A DNA stretch of 40,474 nt, taken from assembly GCA_903917235.1 (NCBI GenBank), contig CAIWZS010000382.1, positions 1 through 40,474 on the forward strand, read 5' to 3'. Source of the stretch: an uncultured Planctomycetaceae bacterium (GTDB taxonomy: Bacteria > Planctomycetota > Planctomycetia > Pirellulales > UBA1268). Each line of letters begins with the position of its first letter. Within the stretch, counting starts at the first letter, position 1. Positions 16,472-25,631 of this stretch are shown here, in pieces. Under the pieces are notes generated by a model. It was not told the DNA's origin. It was given only the letters and a program-made list of their open reading frames with translations, and made no database searches. Position numbers and translations under genes: made by a program.

Positions 16472-17470
16472 ATGCCGCGATCCCTGTCACGTGTTCGTCG
16501 TCTCCAGCTCGCCGTGCTCGTCGGCACGATCGGCCTGGCGTCCATCGCGAGGTGCCAGGAACTGCTCCCCGCGCCGCCCGGAGCCGTGCTGACGCCACCC
16601 GCACCGGCCATGGGACCACCGAACCCCTTCACGCCGCTGCCCGACGGCGCGATGGTCGGTCCCGGCGGGCCGATGGTCGCGCCGGGTGGACCGGGGATGG
16701 CGGGTCCGCCCCAGGCGCCGCGCAACGCGGTGGTCATCCCTCCGCTCGACGCCGAGTTCGTCTGGACGAAGCTCGTGGACGTGACCGACGACTATTTCAA
16801 GATCCACTCGGAGCAGCGCGTCGTCTTCGCCGGCGGTGTGCCGACGGAGGGACGGATCGAGACGTTCCCCCAAACCGGCGCGACGCTGCTCGAGCCGTGG
16901 CGGGCCGACTCGGTCGGCTTCCGCGAGCGGCTCGAGGCGACGCTCCAGTCGATCCGCCGCATCGGCGCGGTGCGGATGATCCCGGACCCCAACGGATGGC
17001 GGATCGAGGTCACGGTGGACAAGGAGCTCGAGTACCTCTCACGACCGATGCGCGCGACCACCGGCGGCGCGTCGTTTCGCAACGACGACTCGCTCTACCG
17101 GTACGGCACGCCGCTGCCCACGCTCGGACAGCAGGTCGGCGATCAGCCCAGGCCGGTGGCGGCACCGACGCCCAACCTCGGCTGGATCCCGCTGGGGCGT
17201 GATTCGCTCCTCGAGCAGCGCATCCTCTCACGCGTGCTCGCCAAACTCGGCGTCACGCCCGTCCCGCAGCCCGAGCCCTACTACCAGCCGCCTCAGGCCG
17301 ACGGCTCGCTCGTGCTGCCGCCGGCCACCGGACCGGTCCCCTCGCAGCCCGGCCCGGCGCCGTCAGGGCCGATCTACGGCACCCCGATTCCATCGGAACA
17401 GCTCCCACCCGGGGCGGTCATCGCGCCGGGGCCACCGGTGCCGATCGAATCCCTTCCGATGCCGCGCTGA
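16472..17470 (+). CDS. Secreted conserved planctomycete protein with Pro-rich arms
   Basis: A 332-aa protein. The signal peptide RLQLAVLVGTIGLASIARCQ ends near residue 29. A Pro/Gly-rich arm (about 30-85) leads into a folded core of about 85-255 with EFVWTKLVDVTDDYF, the RIETFPQTGATLLEPWR segment, LEATLQSIRRIGAVRMI, LEYLSRPMRAT and a C-terminal GWIPLGRDSLLEQRIL. A long Pro-rich tail follows. I recall this core in many planctomycetes, always unannotated. A Cys at the signal junction (ARCQE) could also be read as a lipobox, but the spacing is poor. Function unknown; the wall or periplasm is the likely location. The preceding 180 bases hold no convincing promoter. Confidence 0.82.
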   Translation: MPRSLSRVRRLQLAVLVGTIGLASIARCQELLPAPPGAVLTPPAPAMGPPNPFTPLPDGAMVGPGGPMVAPGGPGMAGPPQAPRNAVVIPPLDAEFVWTKLVDVTDDYFKIHSEQRVVFAGGVPTEGRIETFPQTGATLLEPWRADSVGFRERLEATLQSIRRIGAVRMIPDPNGWRIEVTVDKELEYLSRPMRATTGGASFRNDDSLYRYGTPLPTLGQQVGDQPRPVAAPTPNLGWIPLGRDSLLEQRILSRVLAKLGVTPVPQPEPYYQPPQADGSLVLPPATGPVPSQPGPAPSGPIYGTPIPSEQLPPGAVIAPGPPVPIESLPMPR

Positions 17471-17551
17471 CGGTGGCCCTGAGCCTGCCGAGCCCGGTGC
17501 GGCCGCGGCGCCTCCCGGGTGTGTCGCGTGGAAAAACGTCCTGTCCGCCGC

Positions 17552-17557
17552 CATACT
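17552..17557 (+). promoter_or_regulatory. Putative -10 element CATACT before the Gfo/Idh gene
   Basis: CATACTC lies about 58 bases before ATG 17616, with a weak TGGAAA 17 bases upstream as -35. The leader contains GAGGAG (17605-17610) at a good distance from the start. Confidence 0.35.
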
Positions 17558-17615
17558 CATCGTGTCCGAGGGCGGCACGACGGGCGGCGACCGCCGGACC
17601 AGACGAGGAGACGGC

Positions 17616-19022
17616 ATGATGGCCAGCGAGCATGACGGGACGACGACGGCCGGCGGTGAGGTGAACCGTCGTACTTTTCTCGCCTCCACGGGGCGGGCGG
17701 CCGCCCTCGGGGCCGCCGGCGGTCTGCTCGTCGGCCCGGGCATGCGGAACGTCCACGCGGCGGGCTCCGACACGATCAATGTCGCCCTCGTCGGCTGCGG
17801 CGGCCGCGGCGGCGGCGCGGCGGTCGACGCGCTCTCCGTGCCCGGCGGACAGACGCGGATCGTCGCGATGGCCGACGTCTTCCGCGATCGCATCGACATC
17901 GTGAAGCGGTCGCTCGACGAGCAGTTCAAGGAGCGGGTGGACGTGCCGGAGGACCGGAAGTTCGTCGGCTTCGACGGCTTCCGGCAGGCGATCGACTGCC
18001 TCAAGCCGGGCGACATCGCCCTCTTCGCCACGCCCGTGGCGTTCCGGGCACCGCACTTCGCGGCCTGCATCGAGAAGGGCGTGAACGTGTTCATGGAGAA
18101 GCCGATCTCCATCGACGGTCCGAGCACGCGCCGCATGATCGAACTCGCGGCGCAGGCCGACGCGAAGGGGATCAAGGTGGGTGTCGGCCTCATGTGCCGC
18201 CACTGCGATCGGCGACGGGAACTGGAGGAGCGGCTGCGGGCCGGGGAGGCGGGCGACCTCATCGCCTTCCGCGGCTATCGGATGCACAACCCGCCGCACA
18301 ACCTCGATCTCGCCCCCGGCCCGGGCACCACGAGCGAGCTGCTCTGGCAGATCAAGCGCTTCCACAACTTCCTCTGGGCCAGCGGCGGCATCTTCAGCGA
18401 CTACTGCGTGCACCACGTGGACGAGGTCGGCTGGATGAAGGGCTCGTGGCCGGTGAAGGCCGAGGCGACGGGCGGCCGCCACTTCAAGGGAAAGATCGAC
18501 GACCAGAACTTCGACAACTACGCGATCGAGTACACGTTCGACGACGGCACGAAGTTCTTCTACGGCTGCCGGGTCATCAAGGACACGGAAAGCAAGTTCG
18601 GGGTGTTCGGGCAGGGCTCGAAGGGCGCCTTCACGATCTCGGAGCGGGGCCACTCGCCCGCGAAGTCGAAGATCTACCGGGGCCAGGCGATGACCGATGC
18701 CGCCGTGGCCTGGGCCGCCGAGCAGCCGGAGGCCAACCCCTACCGGCGCGAGTGGGAGCACCTCGTGGCGGCGATCACCGCGGGGGAACGCTACAACGAG
18801 GTGGTGCGCAGTGCCGAGGCGAGCCTCGTGACCGCGATGGGGCGCTTCGCGGCGCACACCGGCCAGCCGGTGACGTACCAGGAAATGCTCGACTCGCCCG
18901 ACGACCTCACGGCCGGTGTCGACAGCCTCACGATGGATTCGCCCGCGCCGCTCGTGGCGAACGCCGACGGCACCTACCCGGTCCCCAATCCCGGCCGCAC
19001 CAAGTTCGAGTACCGCAGCTGA
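17616..19022 (+). CDS. TAT-exported Gfo/Idh/MocA-family oxidoreductase
   Basis: A 468-aa NAD(P)-dependent dehydrogenase-type protein. It begins with a twin-arginine signal (NRRTFLASTGRAAALGAAGG), then a Rossmann loop VALVGCGGRGGGA near residue 60, the family motif EKPISIDG near 170, and the C-terminal alpha/beta domain (HHVDEVGWMKGSWP, KIDDQNFDNYAIEYTFDDG). Planctomycete members of this family are commonly TAT-exported and thought to act on sugars or inositols, but the substrate cannot be read here. ATG 17616 with GAGGAG five bases upstream fits far better than the track start at 17199 inside the previous gene. Confidence 0.93.
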   Translation: MMASEHDGTTTAGGEVNRRTFLASTGRAAALGAAGGLLVGPGMRNVHAAGSDTINVALVGCGGRGGGAAVDALSVPGGQTRIVAMADVFRDRIDIVKRSLDEQFKERVDVPEDRKFVGFDGFRQAIDCLKPGDIALFATPVAFRAPHFAACIEKGVNVFMEKPISIDGPSTRRMIELAAQADAKGIKVGVGLMCRHCDRRRELEERLRAGEAGDLIAFRGYRMHNPPHNLDLAPGPGTTSELLWQIKRFHNFLWASGGIFSDYCVHHVDEVGWMKGSWPVKAEATGGRHFKGKIDDQNFDNYAIEYTFDDGTKFFYGCRVIKDTESKFGVFGQGSKGAFTISERGHSPAKSKIYRGQAMTDAAVAWAAEQPEANPYRREWEHLVAAITAGERYNEVVRSAEASLVTAMGRFAAHTGQPVTYQEMLDSPDDLTAGVDSLTMDSPAPLVANADGTYPVPNPGRTKFEYRS

Positions 19023-19034
19023 GGGCCGGCGATG

Positions 19035-21020
19035 TCACGGCGGCGCCGGACGCCGCCGCGGGTTGGGCAGGAAGTAGAACCGGCCATCCTCCGCACCCCC
19101 GAGAAAATCGGGGATGCCGGAGCCGGTGAAGTCGACGACCGTGGGGCTCACGTCGTGCCCCTCGATGCTGCCCTCGGCCAGACTGCCGGCCCGCATGAAC
19201 CGCCACCCGCCGTCGCCGTGCCCGACCTGACGCAGCAGGTCGGCGTTGCGGGAATTGACGAGCAGGTCGAACCTGCCGTCCCCGTCCCAGTCGGTGACCG
19301 CGAGCTTGCGCCGGCCACTCTGCCCGGCCATGCCCGTCGCCAGACGCAGCGGCCGACCGGCCTCGTCGAGGAACGCCCGCTCCGGCGGCAGCAGCACGAG
19401 GGCCTCACCCCGCTGCGCGCGGCGAAACCATGCGAGATAGCCCTCGTGATCGAGTATCGCCAGATCAGCCAGACCGTCGGCATCGAAGTCGTGCACCACC
19501 GGCGTCGTGCGCCACTGGGTCAGCAGGGCCTTGCCGGAGGGGGTGCGCCAGCCCCAGGCGAGCCGCGGCTGGCCGGCATCCCACTCCACCTCGATCGCGT
19601 GCGGCGGCGCGAAGGCGGGTGCGGCGCGCGGCCCCTCGTTGCGCAGCCACACGACCTCGCCAAGGATGCTGTTGAGGACGATGTCGGGCAGCGCGTCGCC
19701 GTCCCAATCAGACACGCTGCAGGTGGTGTAGCCCCACTTCGCCTCGGCCGGCCCCTGGATGCTGCCGGCGGGCCCGGCCATCACGCGGAATGGGCGGCCC
19801 TCGACGACGAGCCGTCGCGGCGCGGCCCACGTGGGCGTGGCGACGGCCGGGCCGCTCGTGTTCTCGAACCACTCGATGAAACCCGCCGTGTTGCCGGAGA
19901 CGATGTCGGTGTCACCGTCGCCGTCAAAATCCACGCCGACGGGCGTGGCGAGGGCGCCGCACTTGAGCGTGTCGGCCCGCTGCCGGAAGACGCGCGGCTG
20001 GCGGAACACCGGGGCCCCGTCGGCGTCCGTGCGTCCGGTGTGCTCGACGAACGCGACACGACCGTCCTCGTCGCCGACCACGAGATCAGGATGGCCGTCA
20101 CGGTTCCAGTCGAAGGCGACCGGCACGATCATCTGCAGCTCCATCCGCAGCGGCCCGCCGTCCTCCGCGACGAGATCACGGCCCGCGGCGTAGCGGGGGG
20201 CCGTGCGGGAGCCGACGTTCTCGAAGTACGTGAAGCGGTCGAGGAACGACCCGCACAGGAGGTCGAGATCGCCGTCGCCGTCGAAGTCGGCGAGATTGGG
20301 TGACGGGCAGCCGTAGACGTCGATCACCCCGTCCGCCGCCTCGAGCTGCACCGGGTCGCCGAAGCCGCCCGCCGCGGTGCCCGGGAGCACGAAGACGAAC
20401 CCGTGGAGCGGGCCGTTGGTCCAGCGCCCCGCCGCGTCGTAGGCGTCGTCCCAGCCGTAGAAGCTCCAGTCCTCGATGCCGCACACGAGATCGAGCCGCC
20501 CGTCCCCGTCGTAATCCACGAGCCGCCACTGGTTGTGCCGCACCTTCGGCCCCTTCGGCTGTTCGCCGCGTGGCACGTACCACCGCGCCGGCACCGGCAG
20601 TCGCTCGGGGTGTCCGGTGCCGACCGTGGCGAAGTCGCGGTATTCGATCCCGGGTGCGAGCACGCGCAGCCGGCCGTCGACGTAGCTTGGCATGACGTAG
20701 TGCACCGTCGCGGAGAGCCTGCGGGCCGGTGCGAACACCGGCATGGCGGCATCGCGCGTGTCACCCGTGTCGTTCTCGAAGAGCCACACCCCGTTCGACG
20801 GCTTGTCCGGACACGACACGAGGAGGTCGAAGTCGCCGTCCCCATCGGCATCACACGGCACGGGCCATGCCCACAGTCCGACGCCAAGATCGACCACGAG
20901 GTCGGGGTCGTTGTAGGGCAGGGGACGCAGCTCCGTCGCCACGGCCAGCCCCCCCATGACGCACGCGAGCAGGCTCAGCAGACCGGCAACACGAACCAGG
21001 ATTCCCCTGCGGAGGCCCAT
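19035..21020 (-). CDS. Secreted FG-GAP/VCBS repeat protein
   Basis: A 661-aa exported protein (hydrophobic VRVAGLLSLLACVMGGLAVA at the N-terminus) made of about nine calcium-type repeats: DADGDGDFDLL, DYDGDGRLDLV, DFDGDGDLDLL, DWNRDGHPDLV, DFDGDGDTDIV, DWDGDALPDIV, DFDADGLADLA, DWDGDGRFDLL and a degenerate DFTGSGIPDFL. Such repeats form beta-propellers that bind calcium and often ligands or partners at the cell surface. No enzyme domain is attached. I use ATG 21020 rather than the track start 21053. The gene follows ilvD by 33 bases on the same strand and may be read with it, though the functions are unrelated. Its stop faces the Gfo/Idh stop 12 bases away. Confidence 0.9.
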   Translation of the reverse strand: MGLRRGILVRVAGLLSLLACVMGGLAVATELRPLPYNDPDLVVDLGVGLWAWPVPCDADGDGDFDLLVSCPDKPSNGVWLFENDTGDTRDAAMPVFAPARRLSATVHYVMPSYVDGRLRVLAPGIEYRDFATVGTGHPERLPVPARWYVPRGEQPKGPKVRHNQWRLVDYDGDGRLDLVCGIEDWSFYGWDDAYDAAGRWTNGPLHGFVFVLPGTAAGGFGDPVQLEAADGVIDVYGCPSPNLADFDGDGDLDLLCGSFLDRFTYFENVGSRTAPRYAAGRDLVAEDGGPLRMELQMIVPVAFDWNRDGHPDLVVGDEDGRVAFVEHTGRTDADGAPVFRQPRVFRQRADTLKCGALATPVGVDFDGDGDTDIVSGNTAGFIEWFENTSGPAVATPTWAAPRRLVVEGRPFRVMAGPAGSIQGPAEAKWGYTTCSVSDWDGDALPDIVLNSILGEVVWLRNEGPRAAPAFAPPHAIEVEWDAGQPRLAWGWRTPSGKALLTQWRTTPVVHDFDADGLADLAILDHEGYLAWFRRAQRGEALVLLPPERAFLDEAGRPLRLATGMAGQSGRRKLAVTDWDGDGRFDLLVNSRNADLLRQVGHGDGGWRFMRAGSLAEGSIEGHDVSPTVVDFTGSGIPDFLGGAEDGRFYFLPNPRRRPAPP

Positions 21021-21053
21021 GACCCGCGATGTCCTTTCCCGACGACGCCACAC

Positions 21054-22748
21054 TCACTCGTCGGTGACGCAGCCGCTCGACGCGGGGGCCACGCAACGGA
21101 TGTACTTGGCGAGGATGCCTCGCGTGGCCTTCGGTGGCGGCGCCCGCCAGGCATCGCGGCGGCGGCGCACCTCGTCGTCCGCCACCTCCATGTCGATCGT
21201 CGCCGCATTCGCGTCGATCACCACCATGTCACCGTCCCGCACGAGCGCGATCGGCCCTCCCTCCTGGGCCTCGGGCACGACGTGCCCGACGATGAATCCA
21301 TGGGATCCACCGGAGAAACGGCCGTCGGTGATGAGGGCGACGTCGGCGGCCAGGCCGGCCCCCACGAGCGCCGAGGTGGGCGTGAGCATCTCGGGCATCC
21401 CCGGCCCGCCCTTCGGTCCCTCGTAGCGGATGATGACGACGTCCCCGCGCTGGATGCCGCCCCGCTCGAGCGTGGCGAGCATCGCCTCCTCGCTGTCGAA
21501 AACCCGCGCGGGACCACGGAAGCGGGCGCCCTCCTTGCCGGTGATCTTCGCGACGGCGCTGCCCGGGGCGAGGTTGCCGTGGAGGATCGTGATGTGACCG
21601 GTGGGCTTGATCGGCTGATCCACCGGATGGATCACCTTCTGGCCCGGCCGCAGTCCCGGGCTGGAGGCTAGGTTCTCCGCGAGCGTCTTGCCGGTGACCG
21701 TCAGGCAGTCGCCGTCGAGCAGGCCCCGGTCGAGCAGGTACTTCATGAATCCGCTCGTGCCTCCCGCGGAATGCAGGTCCTCCTGGACGAACCGTCCGCT
21801 GGGCTTGAGGTCGGCGAGGTAGGGCACGCGGCGGGAGACGGCCTGGAAGTCGGCGGGCCCGAGCGGCACCTCCACCGCGCGGGCCATGGCGATCAGGTGG
21901 AGCACCGCGTTCGTCGAGCCGCCGAGCGCCATGATGACGACCATGGCGTTTTCGAAGGCCCGCCGCGTCATGATGTCGCGGGGCTTGAGATCACGCTCGA
22001 GCAGCCCGCGGATCGCGGCTGCCGCCCGAAGACACTCGTCGAGCTTGCCGGGGTGCTCGGCCGGGATCGACGCCGTGTCCGGAAGCGCCATGCCGAGCGC
22101 CTCGATCGCGGTCGCCATCGTGTTGGCGGTGTACATGCCGCCGCAGGCGCCCGCCCCGGGGCAGGCATGCCGCACGATGTCGGCCCGACGGGCGTCGTCG
22201 ATCCGCCCGGCCACGTACTCGCCGTAACACTGGAACGCCGAGACGATGTCGAGCGGGGCGCCGTCGGCCGCATGGCCCGGCTTGATCGTCCCGCCATACA
22301 CCATGAGCGCCGGTCGATTGAGTCGCCCCATGGCGATGAGGCAGCCGGGCATGTTCTTGTCGCACCCCGGGATCGCCACGAGCGCGTCGTACCACTGCGC
22401 GTGCATCACCGTCTCGATCGAATCGGCGATGATGTCCCGTGAGGGGAGGGAGTAGCTCATTCCCTCCGTGCCCATCGACATGCCGTCGCTGACGCCGATC
22501 GTGTTGAAACGCATCCCGACGAGACCCGCGGCCACCGCCCCCTCGCGCACTCGCGCCGCGAGCCGGTCGAGGTGCATGTTGCAGGGGTTCCCCTCGTACC
22601 ACATGCTCGCGATCCCGACCTGGGGCTTGTCGAGGTCGGCGGGCTGGAGGCCCGTCGCGTACAGCATCGCCTGGGATCCGCCCTGCGAACGGGGCTGCGT
22701 GATGCGTGACGAGTAGCGATTGAGAACAGTCGTGGTCGAGGGCGTCAT
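21054..22748 (-). CDS. ilvD: Dihydroxy-acid dehydratase
   Basis: A 564-aa IlvD, the iron-sulfur enzyme that dehydrates 2,3-dihydroxy-acids in valine, leucine and isoleucine synthesis. Cluster-ligand cysteines are seen in [19 protein letters not shown] and [17 protein letters not shown]. The C-terminal half has [16 protein letters not shown] and [12 protein letters not shown]. Length is typical. The track form starts at GTG 22781; ATG 22748 ([15 protein letters not shown]) is nearer the usual N-terminus. Neither has a ribosome site. The gene diverges from the HAD phosphatase across a symmetric TATA-like element. Confidence 0.97.
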   Translation of the reverse strand: MTPSTTTVLNRYSSRITQPRSQGGSQAMLYATGLQPADLDKPQVGIASMWYEGNPCNMHLDRLAARVREGAVAAGLVGMRFNTIGVSDGMSMGTEGMSYSLPSRDIIADSIETVMHAQWYDALVAIPGCDKNMPGCLIAMGRLNRPALMVYGGTIKPGHAADGAPLDIVSAFQCYGEYVAGRIDDARRADIVRHACPGAGACGGMYTANTMATAIEALGMALPDTASIPAEHPGKLDECLRAAAAIRGLLERDLKPRDIMTRRAFENAMVVIMALGGSTNAVLHLIAMARAVEVPLGPADFQAVSRRVPYLADLKPSGRFVQEDLHSAGGTSGFMKYLLDRGLLDGDCLTVTGKTLAENLASSPGLRPGQKVIHPVDQPIKPTGHITILHGNLAPGSAVAKITGKEGARFRGPARVFDSEEAMLATLERGGIQRGDVVIIRYEGPKGGPGMPEMLTPTSALVGAGLAADVALITDGRFSGGSHGFIVGHVVPEAQEGGPIALVRDGDMVVIDANAATIDMEVADDEVRRRRDAWRAPPPKATRGILAKYIRCVAPASSGCVTDE

Positions 22749-22810
22749 GGGGCCGGCCGGTGGGGTGGAGTCGGACGTCACGACCCGCGTCGGGCCGTGG
22801 GGAAGCAGGA

Positions 22811-22819
22811 TAGTATGCT
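22811..22819. promoter_or_regulatory. Symmetric -10 element TAGTATGCT between ilvD and HAD gene
   Basis: The plus strand reads TATGCT (22814-22819); the minus strand reads AGCATACTAT. The plus-strand hexamer abuts a possible GTG start at 22820. The minus-strand version lies about 64 bases before the ilvD ATG at 22748. It is the only AT-rich patch in the divergent gap. Confidence 0.4.
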
Positions 22820-22936
22820 GTGCCGCTCGTGGAAAACCCGCGGGCTGCCCGGCGTGTTCCGCCCCACGCGCCAGCCGGCGACGTGCCGCCAGCGGGGCGA
22901 CGCGGACCGCGGTTCGTCAACGTCACGGCTCACGGC

Positions 22937-23557
22937 ATGGTTCCCCAGTTCGTCTACTTCGATCTCGGCAACGTGATCTGTTCGTTCGATCGCGAGCGCG
23001 CCATCCGGCAGATGGCGGCGCTGACCGGCACGACTCCCGACCGGGTGCGGTCGGAGGTCATCGACGGCGGGCTGCAGGCGGCGCTCGAACGGGGCGCGAT
23101 CGACTGGCTCGAATTCCATGAACGGTTCTCCGAGCGCACGGGCACGTCGTCCGACGCGGAGGCGCTCGCCACCGCCGCGAGCGACATGTTCGCGCTCAAC
23201 GTCGACCTGCTGCCGGTGATCGCCGGACTCGAGCGCGCAGGCTGCCGGGCCGGAATCCTGTCGAACACCTGCGACGCACACTGGCGGCATCTGGTGGCCA
23301 GCGGCTACGCGATCCTGCCAGGGGGGTTCGCACCCATCGTGCTCAGTCACGAGGTCGGTGCCGTCAAGCCGGACCCGGCGATCTTCGCCTCCGCAGCCGC
23401 CCGTGCCGGCGTGCCACCCGACCGCATCTTTTTCTGCGACGACATCGAGGAACACGTCGCCGCGGCCCGCCGCGCGGGGTGGGACTCCGAGCCGTACGTC
23501 TCGGCCTCCAGGCTCGTCGATGACCTCGCCCGCCGCGGGCTCGAGCTCGGCCTGTGA
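22937..23557 (+). CDS. HAD-superfamily phosphatase, YihX-like
   Basis: A 206-aa HAD hydrolase of subfamily IA. Motif I is YFDLGNVICSF (nucleophile Asp near residue 9), motif II is ILSNT, motif III the Lys in GAVKPDPAIF, and motif IV FCDDIEEHVAAAR. The DLGNV form and length resemble YihX, an alpha-glucose-1-phosphate phosphatase, but specificity is not readable. ATG 22937 begins the family-like region; the GTG at 22820 would add 39 Pro/Arg-rich residues right after the -10 element. It lies 31 bases before the kinase gene on the same strand and may be co-transcribed with it. Confidence 0.88.
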   Translation: MVPQFVYFDLGNVICSFDRERAIRQMAALTGTTPDRVRSEVIDGGLQAALERGAIDWLEFHERFSERTGTSSDAEALATAASDMFALNVDLLPVIAGLERAGCRAGILSNTCDAHWRHLVASGYAILPGGFAPIVLSHEVGAVKPDPAIFASAAARAGVPPDRIFFCDDIEEHVAAARRAGWDSEPYVSASRLVDDLARRGLELGL

Positions 23558-23588
23558 GCGGTGTCGGTCTGGTACCCTGAATGGAACG

Positions 23589-25430
23589 ATGAGCGACGCC
23601 GTCTCCCTCACGATCGACCAGTTTCTTGCCGTGGTCCGCAAGAGCGGGCTGGTGGAGGACGACGACCGGCTCGAGGAGGCTGCGTCCGCCTGGCCGGACC
23701 GCACCCTGCCGCTGCCAGACGACCTCGTCGCGCACCTCGTCGAGCGGGAGCTGCTCACGCAGTGGCAGGCCGATCAGCTGCGTCGCGGCCGGCACAAGGG
23801 CTTCATGCTCGGGAAATACCGGCTGCTGCGGCTCCTCGGCAAGGGGGGCATGAGCAGCGTCTATCTCGCCGAACACACGGCGCTCAACAACAAGGTCGCG
23901 ATCAAGGTGCTGCCACGCCATCGTGTCGACCAGACGTCGTACCTCGCCCGATTCGAGCGCGAGGCCCGCACCTCCGCCCGGCTGAACCATCCGAACATCG
24001 TCCGGGCGTTCGACCTCGACACCTCCGGCGAGATCCATTTCATCGCGATGGAGTACGTCGCCGGAACCAACCTCCATGCGAAGGTCAAGGAGGCCGGCAC
24101 GCTCCCGCTCCGCGACGCACTCGACTACGTGCGGCAGACGGCGCTCGGGCTCCAGCATGCGCACGAGGAGGGGCTCGTGCATCGCGACATCAAGCCCGCG
24201 AACCTGATCCTCGACACCCGCGGCACGGTCAAGATCCTCGACCTCGGTCTCGCGCTCGCCCAGGAAGAGGACGACACGTCGCTCACGAAGACCCACGACG
24301 AGAAGGTGCTCGGCACGGCCGACTACCTCTCGCCCGAGCAGGCCCGCGACAGCCACACGGCCGACGCCCGCTCCGACATCTATTCGCTCGGCTGCACGCT
24401 CTACTACCTGCTGACGGGAAGCCCTCCGTTCGCCGAGGGCAAGCTTGCGCAGCGCATCCAGGCCCACCTCAAGTCGCCGCCACCGAATCTCCTCGATCGT
24501 CGGCCCGACGTGCCGCCGGCGATCGTGGAGCTGGCCTTTCGCATGCTCGAAAAGCATCCGGACGCACGGCCGCAGACGGCCCGCGAGGTTGCCGACACGC
24601 TGGCTGCGTGGCTCGCCCAGTCGAGCGGCCCCACGACCGGCCCGACGGGGCCGCGGACACCACCCCGACGTTCACCGCCGCGTCGGACGGCACCCGCGGG
24701 CGCCGCCGACACAGGCTCAGCCGGCACGACGACCGCGCCGGGCGTATCGCCACCGCCATCCAGCCAGCCGTCTCCGGAACGGACCGAACCGCAACGGGCC
24801 GGTCCGGCCACACCTCCCTCGTCTCGGGAGAGGCCGCCATCGGTCATCCTCGCGCCGTCGCGTGTCGGCCCTCCATCGGCCGTGATCCCATCGTCCGACG
24901 TCGGCCCGCCGTCGGTCGTCGTGTCGTCGTCGAACGTCGGCCTACCGACGGGAAGGTCGAGCATCCCTCCGGCAGCCGGCTCGGCCGTCGATCCGGACGT
25001 GTTCACATTCGCGCCCCCCTCGCAGGACGCGGCACCGATCGTGACGATCGCTCCGCGTCAGTCCGCCCGATCGACCGCGCCGCGGTCCGCGACACCGGCG
25101 AAGACGTCGGCGCCCGAAGTCCTTCTCGAACCGGCCCAGACAGGATTCGCACGCTGGCTACCCAGAGGCGTGCCCAGAATGGCATGGGTCGCCGTTGCAG
25201 GCGGTGCGGTGCTCGTCATTCTCGCCGCGGCTCTCTGGTTCGCCATGAACCGAGGCCCGGCCGGGGACGCGGATCCCGATGGCAAGGCGGCGCGGCGCGA
25301 GTCGGCAGCGGATGCGGACGTGCCGGCGAAGAAGTCCGCGCCCGTCCCGAAGGCGCAGAAGCCAAAGCCACAGCCGCCGAAGCGGGAGCGCGGCCCGCTC
25401 GATGCTCTCAATGCGCAGCCTGAGTCTTGA
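23589..25430 (+). CDS. Membrane-anchored eukaryotic-like Ser/Thr protein kinase
   Basis: A 613-aa kinase. Residues 1-75 form the short helical domain seen at the start of many planctomycete kinases (FLAVVRKSGLV, LVERELLTQWQADQLRRGRHKGF). The kinase domain (about 78-340) has GKGGMSSVYLAEH, the VAIKVL lysine, HRDIKPANL, DLGLAL in place of DFG, GTADYLSPEQ, and SDIYSLGCTLYYLLTG. A Pro/Thr/Ser-rich linker (about 345-530) contains three 12-residue tandem repeats. One transmembrane helix (WVAVAGGAVLVILAAALWF, about 533-552) leads to a Lys/Pro-rich tail of about 60 residues. No sensor domain such as PASTA is present. ATG 23589 is used, since the track start 23358 is in the HAD gene. Confidence 0.94.
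   Translation: MSDAVSLTIDQFLAVVRKSGLVEDDDRLEEAASAWPDRTLPLPDDLVAHLVERELLTQWQADQLRRGRHKGFMLGKYRLLRLLGKGGMSSVYLAEHTALNNKVAIKVLPRHRVDQTSYLARFEREARTSARLNHPNIVRAFDLDTSGEIHFIAMEYVAGTNLHAKVKEAGTLPLRDALDYVRQTALGLQHAHEEGLVHRDIKPANLILDTRGTVKILDLGLALAQEEDDTSLTKTHDEKVLGTADYLSPEQARDSHTADARSDIYSLGCTLYYLLTGSPPFAEGKLAQRIQAHLKSPPPNLLDRRPDVPPAIVELAFRMLEKHPDARPQTAREVADTLAAWLAQSSGPTTGPTGPRTPPRRSPPRRTAPAGAADTGSAGTTTAPGVSPPPSSQPSPERTEPQRAGPATPPSSRERPPSVILAPSRVGPPSAVIPSSDVGPPSVVVSSSNVGLPTGRSSIPPAAGSAVDPDVFTFAPPSQDAAPIVTIAPRQSARSTAPRSATPAKTSAPEVLLEPAQTGFARWLPRGVPRMAWVAVAGGAVLVILAAALWFAMNRGPAGDADPDGKAARRESAADADVPAKKSAPVPKAQKPKPQPPKRERGPLDALNAQPES
24834..24941 (+). repeat. 36-bp tandem repeat (three units) in the kinase linker
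   Basis: Units 24834-24869, 24870-24905 and 24906-24941 each encode a 12-residue variant of PPSxVxxSSxVG. They stay in frame, so the linker length can change by 12 residues without breaking the kinase. The DNA units differ at several positions, so the duplication is not recent. Confidence 0.7.
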
Positions 25431-25436
25431 TGCTCC

Positions 25437-25568
25437 GGGGAGTGACCTGCCACGGCTCCGGACGTTCGCTGCGGCCGTCCCGGCCTCCGCTCACTGCATG
25501 TCCGCGGCGCTCCGGCATCCGTGCCTCCGCTTGCTTCCATAGCCCGGATCCATGGCAGGTCACCCCCC
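25437..25568. repeat. Palindromic intergenic element with terminal inverted repeats and two hairpin modules
   Basis: A 25-base left arm (25437-25461, GGGGAGTGACCTGCCACGG...) and right arm (25544-25568) are inverted repeats matching at 22 of 25 positions; both strands therefore begin translations with GVTCHGSG in the ORF track. Inside lie two tandem modules, 25467-25491 and 25508-25531, each reading CGCT, a hairpin, then TCCGCT. The hairpin stems differ (GGCCG/CGGCC against GGCA/TGCC) but stay paired. It starts seven bases after the kinase stop. This looks like a MITE- or REP-type mobile repeat. No transposase is in the window. Confidence 0.7.
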
Positions 25569-25593
25569 CTCGTGATCGCTGGTGCGCATCAGT

Positions 25594-25621
25594 CATTACG
25601 ACAAGCGCATTACGACACGCG
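25594..25621. repeat. 14-bp tandem duplication CATTACGACAAGCG / CATTACGACACGCG
   Basis: Two adjacent 14-base units with one mismatch, in an unusually AT-richer patch between the palindromic element and the surE terminator. It could be a remnant insertion footprint or a binding site; nothing decides. Confidence 0.5.
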
Positions 25622-25631
25622 TCTCACTGCC

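Noticed and set aside
24834-24941. CRISPR-like spaced repeat
   Set aside because: Units are contiguous, in frame and lie inside the kinase gene with no spacers.
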